A stretch of DNA of 37,142 bases. It comes from an uncultured Akkermansia sp. Its GTDB lineage: Bacteria; Verrucomicrobiota; Verrucomicrobiia; Verrucomicrobiales; Akkermansiaceae. Where the stretch lies: contig CANQYL010000011.1 of assembly GCA_947628035.1 (NCBI GenBank), forward strand, positions 1-37,142, in the 5' to 3' direction. A model generated the notes under the pieces. The model did not search any database. It was given only the letters and a program-made list of their open reading frames with translations, and was not told where the DNA came from. Made by a program: the position numbers and the translations under genes. This document shows positions 24,155 to 33,200 of the stretch, piece after piece; position 1 is the first letter of the stretch; every line of letters begins with the position of its first letter.

Positions 24155-25872
24155 GAGTGGAGGGGTTGAGTCGATGCACTGATACACACTTCGATAAAAC
24201 TATTCAGCTCGCAAAGTTCCAGCAACCATGCTGCCAAACCCCGGGCAAACATATAGATACCATCGCCGTACACCTTATCGTTGAGCCCAACGTGGATGCG
24301 CCATCCGCGCACAACGCACAAATCGCCCTGAACCGCAAGCGTGCGCGTCGTCGTGTCTATTTTTACCGTTTCGATGCCTTGAATGAGTTGCTGTGCAGCC
24401 TGCAAACCACTATGCTGATGCTCCAGCAACATCCGCAAAACACCCGGGAGTGCCTCACTGCCGTAGGCGGCCAGCGTACCGGGATTCAGCCTCGCCAAGG
24501 TCAGCCCGACCCAGCGAGCCGCATTTTCGAGCAGTGAACCCTGGGGGAATGTGGGACCGGCTAAAAACCTGGCTGTGGCGCCGGGAGCCGACAACGTGCT
24601 GTCTTTTCGCACGAAGAGCGGAAGGTCGCGATTGGAGCAGAGACCGCTCACGCTGATGCTGCCGATTTGATCCCGGTACTGGGTGTACCCCGGACCGGAA
24701 AAGCGCAGGTATGCTTCACTGCCGACGTAGGAGCTCAAGCGGCCGCGGGGCGGAGCGATGGGACGCGCGCGATGCAGGCTCATGTAGTCGAGCCTCTCTT
24801 TCCCGGTGGGCATTGCTTCATCACTGGCCGTGTAAAAAGGATAGATGTCAAAGAGCTTCTCATTTTCCTCCGTGTACGCAGCTCCCTTGTACACCTGCAA
24901 AACTTCGTAGTCCGATGCAGCTGTGGCGTCTGCCACCAGGTGTTCCGCGTCCCGCCATGACGGGATCACGCGATCCATACGCCGCTTGAAAGCATTGATG
25001 ACCCGTGCACAATTCGTCTGCAGGGCCGGGGCTTCCCGGAGCAGCAGGCGCAAGCGTTCCGGCAGAGCCTTGCGGAGCATCAACACCACCGAACACTCCC
25101 CGTCAGCCGGCAACAAACTCCGCAATCCGCGAACGGATAAGAAGGCCTGTTGTTCAGGCAGAAGAAAGTATTCAGCAATCGGCGACAATCCTCCGTCCGG
25201 CGATTCCATCAAATCCTCCGTGAGCACGGAGGCCGGCAAAATGCGTTCCTCATACCCGCACCGAAGGAGAACACCGGTACAATCCGTCAGCAAAGCATGC
25301 ATCAAAACGCCCGCGGCCGATTCCGGAAGATTCACGAAAAACCGGACATCTTCACCGCTCCCGGGCGTGCACTGCAGAACCAGTTCCACGCCTCCGACAG
25401 CCTCGACCCCATGCCTGCGCGCGACAGGCAGCAGTTCGGTCTCTGTGTAGCGTGTCCTCAGGACTTGGAGACCACTGAACGTCACGTCCTCGCGCAAGGC
25501 GTAACAGCATGCCGTCTTTTCCGGCAATGAGGTCGGCACCTCAAAGACGAAACCGGTCGGCAAATGAGAAGTTCCCGAATCCGGGGTGATCTGAATGACG
25601 GCGCGGGAAGCCACCGGCGCGTTGTATTCGGGAGCAATGCGGTTGAGCACCTCTTCCGGAAACTCCTCCAACCCGTCGTCCATTTTACGAGCAATGCGCG
25701 CCGTCAGAAAGGCCACCCCTTCCAACAAGCGTTCAACGTACGGGTCGGGACTCTCCCCCTCGCCCAACTGCAAACGTCGAGCTACCTTGGGATACTCCGC
25801 GGCAAACCGCTTGGACGCACGGCGAAGCTCGTCGAGCTCATTCTCGTAATACCTGAGAAACTCATCATCCAT
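24127..25872 (-). CDS. tssF: T6SS baseplate protein TssF
   Basis: 581 residues, normal for TssF, a wedge component that together with TssG holds TssE and TssK. The N-terminus is diagnostic: FLRYYENELDELRRASKRFAAEYPKVARRL, followed by DPYVERLLEGVAFLTARIARKMDDGLEEFPEEVL and a YNAPVASRAVIQITPD segment. Later motifs such as DIYPFYTASDEAM, LYMSLHRARPIAPP-type wording, the SVSGLCSNRDLPLFV segment and the FIEVCISASTQPLHSW end agree with the family. An AGGTGA sequence near the ATG serves as SD. It follows tssE by 15 bases and overlaps tssG at its end. Confidence 0.93.
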   Translation of the reverse strand: MDDEFLRYYENELDELRRASKRFAAEYPKVARRLQLGEGESPDPYVERLLEGVAFLTARIARKMDDGLEEFPEEVLNRIAPEYNAPVASRAVIQITPDSGTSHLPTGFVFEVPTSLPEKTACCYALREDVTFSGLQVLRTRYTETELLPVARRHGVEAVGGVELVLQCTPGSGEDVRFFVNLPESAAGVLMHALLTDCTGVLLRCGYEERILPASVLTEDLMESPDGGLSPIAEYFLLPEQQAFLSVRGLRSLLPADGECSVVLMLRKALPERLRLLLREAPALQTNCARVINAFKRRMDRVIPSWRDAEHLVADATAASDYEVLQVYKGAAYTEENEKLFDIYPFYTASDEAMPTGKERLDYMSLHRARPIAPPRGRLSSYVGSEAYLRFSGPGYTQYRDQIGSISVSGLCSNRDLPLFVRKDSTLSAPGATARFLAGPTFPQGSLLENAARWVGLTLARLNPGTLAAYGSEALPGVLRMLLEHQHSGLQAAQQLIQGIETVKIDTTTRTLAVQGDLCVVRGWRIHVGLNDKVYGDGIYMFARGLAAWLLELCELNSFIEVCISASTQPLHSWFRQAARA

Positions 25873-25887
25873 CGTTCACCTGCATCC

Positions 25888-26397
25888 CTACGGATTCATC
25901 GTTGTTTTACCGGTTTCCATATCGACACGCAGTCGGAAGAACACCTCCTGGTCCAATGGTCGCACGGCCAACCTGCTGAAGATATCTAAATGTATTGCCG
26001 TTTTATCATGTTTTGAATAGTCATTCCGCACGACCACGCGAGTCTCGGCTGCATCCAGGCGAGGTTCAAAAAGCTCGATGGCTCGTCTCACCCCTCTCGC
26101 TATGGTTTCGGAGCGCTCTGCCGTCATCACATTTCCGGAGCAGGAATCAATGCCATAATGGTAGCCGGATGCTGCAACCTCCGGGTATTTCCTTGTGAGA
26201 TACTCGGTTTCTGCGGGCGCCGTGTGCGAATTAAGCAGCATCTCCATGTTCAACAGGATGTCGCTTTTGAGTCGCTCAGGAGAATACACGTGATCATACC
26301 CTTCATCCACCTCGGAAAAAGGCTGCTCATCCGTGAGCCTCGTGAGAAGGCAAGGCAAATACTTCCGCGAACTTGGCTGATTGGCTGCAACCGGCAT
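25888..26397 (-). CDS. tssE: T6SS baseplate protein TssE (gp25-like)
   Basis: 169 residues. TssE is the gp25-like wedge component that initiates sheath polymerisation. YLPCLLTRLTDEQPF near the N-terminus, the DILLNMEMLLNSH segment, YGIDS in the middle, then an IELFEPRLDAAETRVVV strand and the C-terminal DQEVFFRLRVDMETGKTT are family features. The ATG at 26397 has AAGGGA as a reasonable SD. It lies 16 bases downstream of tagJ and 15 upstream of tssF, the classical order. Confidence 0.9.
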   Translation of the reverse strand: MPVAANQPSSRKYLPCLLTRLTDEQPFSEVDEGYDHVYSPERLKSDILLNMEMLLNSHTAPAETEYLTRKYPEVAASGYHYGIDSCSGNVMTAERSETIARGVRRAIELFEPRLDAAETRVVVRNDYSKHDKTAIHLDIFSRLAVRPLDQEVFFRLRVDMETGKTTMNP

Positions 26398-26413
26398 TTC
26401 TGTCCCTTATCGC

Positions 26414-27202
26414 TTACGAATCAAACTTAAGACTCTTCTCCGTAAATAGGGGGTGCAGTCCATCATCCGAATTCCAACACCGTTGCCCCTTCCCCACGTA
26501 GAGACCATCCGCACACTCCTGCCACTCCGTCTCCTTCGCCATGAGAAGTCGACCATCACTTTCACCACCGTGAGGGTAGCGACCGGGCACCCGTCCGACC
26601 AAAATCTCTCCCCCACGGAAACGCAGTCTTACGTGCGGCCACACCACCTCCACGGGGTGTGTAGGCGGCGCTATCTCTATACTTTGCACCGATGCCTGAT
26701 CCACGAGCTTGTACTGTCCGTCGCAGATGCACTCCAGCGCCCCGCTCAAACGTGCATCACCATCTAACAACCATTCCCGATGGGTTCCATCAGTCAGCGT
26801 AACCCCGATACTCGGTAGTTCATCCAGCACCTCCATGCAGGAGGCCGCTGCGGAGGCGGCATCGCCGGCAGCGAAAGCCGCGGCAGCCTGAGCCAACTTT
26901 TCGGCATAGGTCGGCGGCGTACCCACCCAATCCGGACGAGATTGCCCGGCGAAGTAGGATTCACGCTGCTTCTCCGCAGCAATGAGCCCCGTGAGTGTGG
27001 TACAGAACATAGCGGAGGCCGGGTTGAGTTTCAAGAGAGCATCTGCCTGCTGAGCGGCACGCTCCCACTCACACTCCATGCAAAGCACTTGTACGAACAG
27101 AGCACGAGCTGCCGCATCAGTGGGAGCCGCAGCCACTTGAGCCGCAGCTGCCCGGTGCAACCCCTGTAAATCTCCGGCGCTGTATAGTTGATCGAGGTCC
27201 AT
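26414..27202 (-). CDS. tagJ: TagJ/ImpE-family T6SS accessory protein
   Basis: 262 residues. TagJ (SciE/ImpE) proteins accompany one subset of T6SS clusters. In Pseudomonas TagJ binds the N-terminus of TssB and assists or modulates ClpV-dependent sheath recycling. The N-terminal half is helical and TPR-like (LYSAGDLQGLHRAAAAQVAA, ARALFVQVLCMECEWERAAQQADALLKLNP), as in the family. The C-terminal half is the beta-rich ImpE domain (EWLLDGDARLSGALECI, VEVVWPHVRLRFRGGEILVGRVPGRYP). The gene has one of the few clear SD sites in the cluster (AAGGAG, 8 bases before the ATG). It is separated from hcp by a hairpin, which may lower its expression relative to hcp. Confidence 0.9.
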   Translation of the reverse strand: MDLDQLYSAGDLQGLHRAAAAQVAAAPTDAAARALFVQVLCMECEWERAAQQADALLKLNPASAMFCTTLTGLIAAEKQRESYFAGQSRPDWVGTPPTYAEKLAQAAAAFAAGDAASAAASCMEVLDELPSIGVTLTDGTHREWLLDGDARLSGALECICDGQYKLVDQASVQSIEIAPPTHPVEVVWPHVRLRFRGGEILVGRVPGRYPHGGESDGRLLMAKETEWQECADGLYVGKGQRCWNSDDGLHPLFTEKSLKFDS

Positions 27203-27222
27203 CTTTTACTCCTTAGAAGCGG

Positions 27223-27266
27223 AAAAGGCCGACAGAACCCGCCACAGCGGATACCGTCAGCCCTTT
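27223..27266 (-). terminator. Hairpin with T-run after hcp (attenuator or processing site)
   Basis: On the minus strand, AAAGGGCTGACGG (27266-27254) pairs with CTGTCGGCCTTTT (27235-27223) through a bulged stem. An inner perfect CCGC/GCGG hairpin (27239-27250) extends it. The stem ends in TTTT. It lies within the 83-base gap between the hcp stop and the tagJ SD. It would let hcp transcripts accumulate while only some continue into tagJ and the rest of the operon. Confidence 0.55.
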
Positions 27267-27285
27267 CGGATTTTTATCTATTTGA

Positions 27286-27816
27286 TCAGACGGCTTGATC
27301 CGTTGCAACGTTCCAGCCGGCAGCCACATCACCACCGAGTTCACCAGTTGTCTTAAAGGTGTGAGTAGTCCACTTGTACTCCTCGGCAACAATGCTCACT
27401 TGCTCGACAAGGCGCAGAGCAGCGGCGTCGCGTCCCACTCCCGACAGTTGAGTATCGGTGCTCATAGGGGCGTCCACCGTTACAACCTTCGCCTCGACGA
27501 CGCGAGCATTGGTGAGTTCTACCTCATAAAGCTTCTGTTTTGCTCCGCCGATCTGCGCGCAAACCTCAAGCTTCACGCTCGCGATGTTTTGCCCGCTCAT
27601 GCAGGCTTTCTGCAGATTGGGGGTCGCTTTGTCCAGCAAATGAACAAAAACCAGCGGCGCCAATACGCCACGTCCGGCCGCGTTCGTTTGGTTGGCAAAC
27701 TGGGTCTCCTGACTCGAACCGTGAGAGAACGAGATCACGTCGATCCAATTGGAGTGCGCCGTATCGGTGGATTGTCCCTCGATACCGTCTATCTGTACGT
27801 AGGAATTGAATGCCAT
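27286..27816 (-). CDS. hcp: T6SS tube protein Hcp (TssD)
   Basis: 176 residues, normal size. Hcp hexamers stack into the inner tube that is fired into the target. The N-terminus MAFNSYVQIDGIEGQS, then WIDVISFSHGSSQ, is diagnostic. FVHLLDKATPNLQKACMSG and the LYEVELTNARVV strand complete the core. The C-terminal VAEEYKWTTH is the usual last strand of Hcp. No toxin fusion. It begins 36 bases after tssC and is followed by a strong hairpin. The ATG is preceded by CTGAAATT with no SD, unexpected for what is normally the most abundant T6SS protein. Confidence 0.95.
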   Translation of the reverse strand: MAFNSYVQIDGIEGQSTDTAHSNWIDVISFSHGSSQETQFANQTNAAGRGVLAPLVFVHLLDKATPNLQKACMSGQNIASVKLEVCAQIGGAKQKLYEVELTNARVVEAKVVTVDAPMSTDTQLSGVGRDAAALRLVEQVSIVAEEYKWTTHTFKTTGELGGDVAAGWNVATDQAV

Positions 27817-27852
27817 AATTTCAGTGATAATTAGGGTGAGAATTGAATATTG

Positions 27853-29340
27853 TTATTTTCTCTCGCTCGGCAACTTAGTCACCAAGCGCAGGGAAGCTGT
27901 TAGTCCTTCCAACTGGAAGTGCGGACGCAGGTAGAACTTGGCAGAATAGTAACCGGGGTTGCCTTCTACGTCATCCATCACCACATCCGCAGCCGCTAAC
28001 GGATAGCGAGCCTTCACGGATTCATCCGCGTTCGGGTCAGCCGTCACATAACCGGCTATCCAATTAGAAAGCCACTTCTGCATGTCATCCTTGCTCTTGA
28101 AGGAGCCGACCTTGTCTCTCACGATGCACTTGAGGTAGTGCGAGAAACGGCTCGTCGCAAAAATGTACGGCAAGCATGCCGAGAGGCGGGAGTTGGACGT
28201 TGCATCCGGGTCATCGTACACCGTCGGATTATTCAAGGTCTGCCCCCCCATAAATACGGCATAGTCCGTATTCTTCCAATGGCAGATAGGCAGGAATCCG
28301 TTTTTGGAGAGTTCTGCCTCCCGGCGATCCGTAATGGCTATCTCGGTGGGACACTTCATGGCCACGCCTCCGTCGTCCGTGGGGAACGTATGGCACGGTA
28401 ACGCTTCCACCATGCCGCCCGATTCCACCCCGCGTATGGACGCGCACCAGCCGTACTTCTTGAAGGAGCGATTGATGTTAGCTCCCATGGCATAGGCGGC
28501 GTTCATCCACGTGTATGCCGAGTTGTCTCCGGCTCCGGTTTCTTCCTCAAATGCAAATCCTTCGACGGGGGTTGTCTTGGCCCCGTATGGCAAGCGAGCC
28601 AACACACGCGGCATGGTCAGCGCGATGTAGCGGCTATCATCCGATTCGCGCAGGCTTCTCCAAGCCGCGTATTCCGGCGTCTGGAAGATCTTGCTCAAGT
28701 CACGCGGATTGGAAAGCTCCTGCCAGCTGTCCATATTCATGAGAGCAGGATCGGCGGCGGATATCATGGGGCAATGCGCCGCTGCGCAGATGCGTCCCAT
28801 TCCCTTGAGTATTTCCACATCCTTGGGCTGATGGCTGAAGTAATAGTCGGCAATCAGGGCTCCGTACGGCTCTCCACCGGGAGAACCAAACTCGTTTTCA
28901 TAGAGTTTTTTGAAGATCGGATCCTGGTCCCACGCCGCACCTTTGTACTTCTTGATGCTCTTGGCAAGTTCGTCCTTGGAGACATTGAGCACGCGAATTT
29001 TGAGGTGTGAATCCGTTTCGGTGTTGCTCACGAGGTAGTGCAGCCCTCGCCACGCACTCTCCAACTTCTGAAAGTCCGGATGATGAATCACCGCATTGAC
29101 CTGAGCGCTCAGCTTCTTGTCCAATTCCGCTATCATCCCCTCCACGGTGGATATCACATCGTCTGAGATGATATTGGCCTTGCCGAGAGCCTGCGTGGCA
29201 AGCGTTCCGACAGCTTGCTGCACGGCGCTCTTAGCTTTCTCGCTCTTGGGTCGGAATTCACGATCAAGCAATGCCTCAAAATCGTTGAGTTCCACCACTT
29301 CGGTGGCTGCCGCCTGGGTCTGAGTCTGTGTTTCCGCCAT
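27853..29340 (-). CDS. tssC: T6SS sheath protein TssC (large subunit)
   Basis: 495 residues, the normal length. With TssB it forms the contractile sheath. HPDFQKLESAWRGLHYLV and the following KIRVLNVSKDELAKSI are the best family markers. IFKKLYENEFGSPGGEPYGALIADYYF and the PMISAADPALM and YIALTMPRVLARLPYG segments are also conserved. The C-terminal region (FSHYLKCIVRDKVGSF, then WLSNWIAGYVTADPNADES) matches VipB-type sheath subunits. It starts 5 bases after tssB, no SD, with AAGCC before the ATG. Confidence 0.96.
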   Translation of the reverse strand: MAETQTQTQAAATEVVELNDFEALLDREFRPKSEKAKSAVQQAVGTLATQALGKANIISDDVISTVEGMIAELDKKLSAQVNAVIHHPDFQKLESAWRGLHYLVSNTETDSHLKIRVLNVSKDELAKSIKKYKGAAWDQDPIFKKLYENEFGSPGGEPYGALIADYYFSHQPKDVEILKGMGRICAAAHCPMISAADPALMNMDSWQELSNPRDLSKIFQTPEYAAWRSLRESDDSRYIALTMPRVLARLPYGAKTTPVEGFAFEEETGAGDNSAYTWMNAAYAMGANINRSFKKYGWCASIRGVESGGMVEALPCHTFPTDDGGVAMKCPTEIAITDRREAELSKNGFLPICHWKNTDYAVFMGGQTLNNPTVYDDPDATSNSRLSACLPYIFATSRFSHYLKCIVRDKVGSFKSKDDMQKWLSNWIAGYVTADPNADESVKARYPLAAADVVMDDVEGNPGYYSAKFYLRPHFQLEGLTASLRLVTKLPSERK

Positions 29341-29345
29341 GGCTT

Positions 29346-29864
29346 TTATGCGTTTTCTTGGGGTTCTTCTTTCTTGGCGGCTTTCTGCTCGGAAAGAGCT
29401 TTCAGCAAACTCGGATCTTTCAAAATCTTTCCTATCAGCTCCTCAGCTCCAGCCTTGCCGTCCATATAGGATACCAACGCTGCGAGCTGCTTACGTGCCT
29501 CCAGCAGATCCGATACTCCCGGAATCTTCGCAGCGACAGCATCCGGATTGAAGTCCTCCATGCTCTTGAATGTCAGATCCACCCCGATACTGCCCTCCTC
29601 GCCGATCACGTTCGGCACCGAGAAAGCTACCCGGGGCTTCATGCTCTCCATACGTTCATTGAAGTTATCCCCGTCAATCTCCATAAAATTCCGTTCCGCA
29701 AGCGGCGGCAATTCCTCATTGGACTTTCCCGACAGATCGGAAATAACCCCCATGACGAAGGGTAAGTCCACTTTCTTCTCTGCCCCGTATAACTCAACAT
29801 CGTACTCGATCTGTACGCGCGGTGCCCTGTTCCGCCCGATGAATTTTTGACTGCTTCCAGACAT
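29346..29864 (-). CDS. tssB: T6SS sheath protein TssB (small subunit)
   Basis: 172 residues, normal for TssB, which interlocks with TssC in the sheath and carries the ClpV- and TagJ-binding region. RAPRVQIEYDVELYGAEKKVDLPFVMGVISDLSG is the conserved N-terminal part. RNFMEIDGDNFNERM and the VDLTFKSMEDFNPDAVAAKIPGVSDLLEARKQL helix, in two adjacent pieces, complete the family pattern. The tail (EQKAAKKEEPQENA) is short and charged. First gene of the T6SS operon. ATG preceded by ACAACAGAT with no SD. The upstream 350 bases hold the putative operator boxes. Confidence 0.95.
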   Translation of the reverse strand: MSGSSQKFIGRNRAPRVQIEYDVELYGAEKKVDLPFVMGVISDLSGKSNEELPPLAERNFMEIDGDNFNERMESMKPRVAFSVPNVIGEEGSIGVDLTFKSMEDFNPDAVAAKIPGVSDLLEARKQLAALVSYMDGKAGAEELIGKILKDPSLLKALSEQKAAKKEEPQENA

Positions 29865-29934
29865 ATCTGTTGTTGGTTGGTGCTACGTTTTGCGTTGAAA
29901 GCTACCCTCCACGGCGCTTCCATACAAAGTTAGT

Positions 29935-29957
29935 TTATCTCTTTTTGAAAGAGATGA
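29935..29957 (-). promoter_or_regulatory. Palindromic box 1 upstream of tssB
   Basis: ATCTCTTT (29937-29944) and AAAGAGAT (29948-29955) are perfect 8-base arms around TTG. The longer plus-strand string TTATCTCTTTTTGAAAGAG (29935-29953) recurs exactly, inverted, at 30103-30121. It lies about 70 bases before the tssB ATG, where a repressor or activator site would be expected. Confidence 0.45.
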
Positions 29958-30102
29958 CCAGCTTAAATTTTCAGAAAGACTAAAAAAAAAGCGGTTAAGG
30001 AAAGAATCAATTAGAAAAATGAGCAGATGAGACGGGAAAAAATCGCGTCACACAATCGTAACGAGCTCACTGTAAAAATTCGAACATTCCGCATTCGTCC
30101 AC

Positions 30103-30121
30103 CTCTTTCAAAAAGAGATAA
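30103..30121 (-). promoter_or_regulatory. Palindromic box 2 upstream of tssB
   Basis: CTCTTTCAAAAAGAGATAA is the exact reverse complement of bases 29935-29953. The box keeps CTCTTT/AAAGAG arms around CAA. The two boxes are 149 bases apart (inner edges), compatible with looping by a dimeric regulator, or with the ends of a small element. Confidence 0.45.
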
Positions 30122-30129
30122 CTACACGC

Positions 30130-30156
30130 AACTCATTGTCTTGGAGACAATGAGTT
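30130..30156. other. Perfect 12-bp hairpin with adjacent A/T runs
   Basis: AACTCATTGTCT (30130-30141) and AGACAATGAGTT (30145-30156) form a perfect stem with a TGG loop. An A8 run follows on the plus strand, which is a T8 run before the hairpin on the minus strand. For a terminator of the autotransporter gene the T-run lies on the wrong side of the stem. It could still slow or end transcription in combination with the T-runs at 30157-30178, or be a regulator site. Confidence 0.5.
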
Positions 30157-30221
30157 AAAAAAAACACCAAAAAAAACTCTTCTGACCAACTGAGGCTGCG
30201 ACTCGGCGCTCGTTTCCGTCT

Positions 30222-33200
30222 TCAGAAGCCGAGGCGCACACCCACGGAAGCGTTCCAACCCGCGCTGTGAGCGCGGAGGTCGGCATTGGCATCCAGAGTC
30301 ATGTCCATGCTCCCCGTCACCGGGATGAGCACGTTGCCTCCGAATTGCAGGGCCGTGCTGCCCGCACGGGAGCCGTACACTCCCGTGGCATAGCCGGGGT
30401 TGGCCTGCAGAGCCACATCGGCCTTGGCTCGCCTCTCCCCGAAGTCCTGCGCCACGGCGGCGCGTAACTCCGTGCGAATGGTGCGGTTAAGCGTCTTGCT
30501 TGCATTCGTCATCATCAACCAGCGGGCGCCGAATGCGAGGGTGGCAATCGTCAGGTCCTGCTCTCCCACATTCAATCCGGTTCGATCCGGGCTGCTCTCC
30601 GCGTAGCCGTTCACCACGCCGTGCATCACGGATGTCGTGACGAAGGGTTGCAGCACGTGCGTGGAATCGCGGTTCAGCGGCACATCGTAGCTGAGTTCGT
30701 AGAGCGCGCCCAGCGAATAGCCATCCGTCTTGCCATGAGCGGTGTAGCTGCCCGCGCCGTAGTTCACCGTGCGGTTCAATTTGGCGTCATTCAATCCGGC
30801 GGATACGACAAAGGTGTGCGCCCAGCGGTCGTCGCGCGTGCGTCCCCACAGGCTCACTGTGTAGCTGTCCCAGTCCCCCTTGGCGGTGTCGGAGGCGTTG
30901 GCGGTGAGGTCGCCGTAGAGCGCGGAGAGCGAAAGGCCGACCACGGTCTCCTCGCTGAGGCGCAGGTCGGCTCCTGCTGCTCCGCCCCAGGCGTTCAGAC
31001 GGTATCCGCTCTCATCTCCGCGCGTGTGCTGTTCGTGAAAATGTCCGACCCCCTCCACCCAGGCATGCAGACCACGCACGTCCCGGCGCGTGAGCGTCGG
31101 TTCTTCCCTCACGCCGTCCTTCCATCCCTTCACCGGGATCACACGGTAGGGACGCGTCTTTTGCTCGATGCTCTCGTAAGGGGCGGACACCGCCTGCGCG
31201 TGGTTGCGCACGCTCTGCATCCGGCCGCGCATCACATCCCTCTGCGCCGCGCTCAGCGAGGTCACCGTGCTGCCCGCCACGGCTGCCATGATGCGTCGCG
31301 ATTCTGCCGGGTCGCTGTCCAAGGTATCGGCCACACGCGCCGACATGACGCTCAGGATGCCCTGATCGGCAAAGAGGTTGAGCACCTGCGAGGTTTCCCA
31401 GAGCAGATTTGCGCCGGCGTGCGAGTTGCGCGAGTTGGCGACTCCGTTGAAGAGGCTCGCCGTGCGGTACTTGCCGTTCAGATACACGGTTCCGGTGCTT
31501 TCATCCACCCCGAGCCACGCCCCTGTGAAGTACACGTGGAAGAGACCGCGCAGCTCCACCACGTCGAGGTTGCGCGAGATTTCGGGTGAAGCATCTTCCG
31601 CCAATTCCACCTCGCCGTCCGCTTCACCGTCTCCCGTCAAACCGTTCTCCTCGGGAGCGCCCTCGCTGTACAGCTCCGCCTCACCCGCTTCCTCCCCTGC
31701 GGCAGCGGACCCTTCTTCGTCCGCCGCGTAGTCTCCCAGCACGACCTTGCTGCCCTGCATCACCTTGACATTTACCAAGTCTCCAAGCTTCGGGGGGATG
31801 CCTTCTCCCAGACTCTCCAGCACAAAGTGCGCGTTGTCCTCAATGTAGATGGTTCTGCCCGTTTCCAGCATGGTGGCGTCGTGTTCATCCCACAGCCGGT
31901 CCGAATTCATGTTAAACACGAGCTCCGTGGTCGAGTCATCGCGGAACACGATGTCGTTCTCCACGTGGACTCCCGCTCCGCCGCTTCCGTTCGCCTCCTC
32001 ACTGGCGGCCTCGATGCGCAAGGTTCCTCCCTGCCCGTTTTCCACGCTTCCGTAGCTCGGGGTTTCCACGGACGGAAGCGGCTTCTCTCCCGAGCGAGCC
32101 GTTCTCGCTCCCAGCAGTTTCAACGTACCACCATCCTGCACGTGCAAGGCGGCTTCTCTGCCCTGAACTTCGCCCGTGAGCGTCTGCTGCGCCCCACGTC
32201 CCTCCACGGTCAGACTCCCGGCAAGCGTACCGCCGAAGCTTCCTCCGCTCCCCTCCACGGTGACGTCCCTTCCGGAGAGGCTTCCCTGCCCGTTCACGCC
32301 CTGCAAACGGAGTTCACCGGATGCGCTCACACTCCCCTCGCTCCCCAGCTCCAGCGCGGGACCATCCATCTGCACTCCCTCGCCGAGCTGCACCTCCCCG
32401 TCCACCACCAGTCTCCCGCCGCCGGTGATGCTGCCCCGGTCATCGCTCATGTCGGAGTCGCCGGTGAGGGTGAGCGTCCCGTCCACCTGCAATTCTCCGC
32501 TCGTTTCATTTCCCGCCTCATCCGCACCTCCCAGATTCAGCGAACCCACACTGCTGCCTTGCCCCTCCAGAGCCAGCGTTCCGTCGGCAACGGTCAGCTT
32601 ATCTTCCGTCTGCAGCTTGCCACCCACAGTCAATTTCCCGCTGCCGCTCTTGAGCAGATCGGCTCTCCCCGTCCCCTCCCTCTCATCCTTGTTCACCATG
32701 AGGTCGCCGCCCAATTCGGTGTCGGTGTCCTCATCGTTGTGCAACTCCACGGTGATGGAGCCCTCGCCGCTCTTCTCAATGTTGAGGTCGGTCTGCTTAC
32801 CCAGACTATCCACGTTCCTGAGCACACTGTTCTCCGCCGCATTTTCCTGCACATCCAAATCGAGCGTCAAATCCTCATCCACGATAACTCCCTTGTAGCG
32901 GCCCAGCTGCAACGCACTGTCCACCTCGCTCCCATCCTCTCCGACAATATACACGTCCTCCGTGCTGCCGCTGATGATGAGCGCGCCTCCCTTCACGGAC
33001 TCCACGGCGAATCCCAGCTTCTCCAACACCTCGCGGAACGTGAAGTGCTCCTGCACCCAAATCAGGGCATCCTTCCCTCCCGGTATCACAAAGTTGCCGT
33101 TGGTGAAGAGCAGTTCAAATTTTTTCTGCCTGCGCAATCCGGCCAACACATCTGCGTTCAAATCCAGCAGCAGCGTCATGTTGTCCTCGAGCGCCACACG

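Larger units (their letters stand above)
29865..30221. other. Intergenic region upstream of the T6SS operon
   Basis: This 357-base, AT-rich stretch separates the tssB start from the 3' end of the autotransporter gene, both on the minus strand. It must contain the T6SS promoter unless that operon is read through from the autotransporter. I see the mirrored palindromic boxes (29935-29957 and 30103-30121), a 12-bp hairpin (30130-30156) and several A/T runs. No clean -35/-10 pair stands out; TAACTTTGTATGG near 29920 (minus) is a weak -10 candidate. No gene is visible. Confidence 0.6.
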
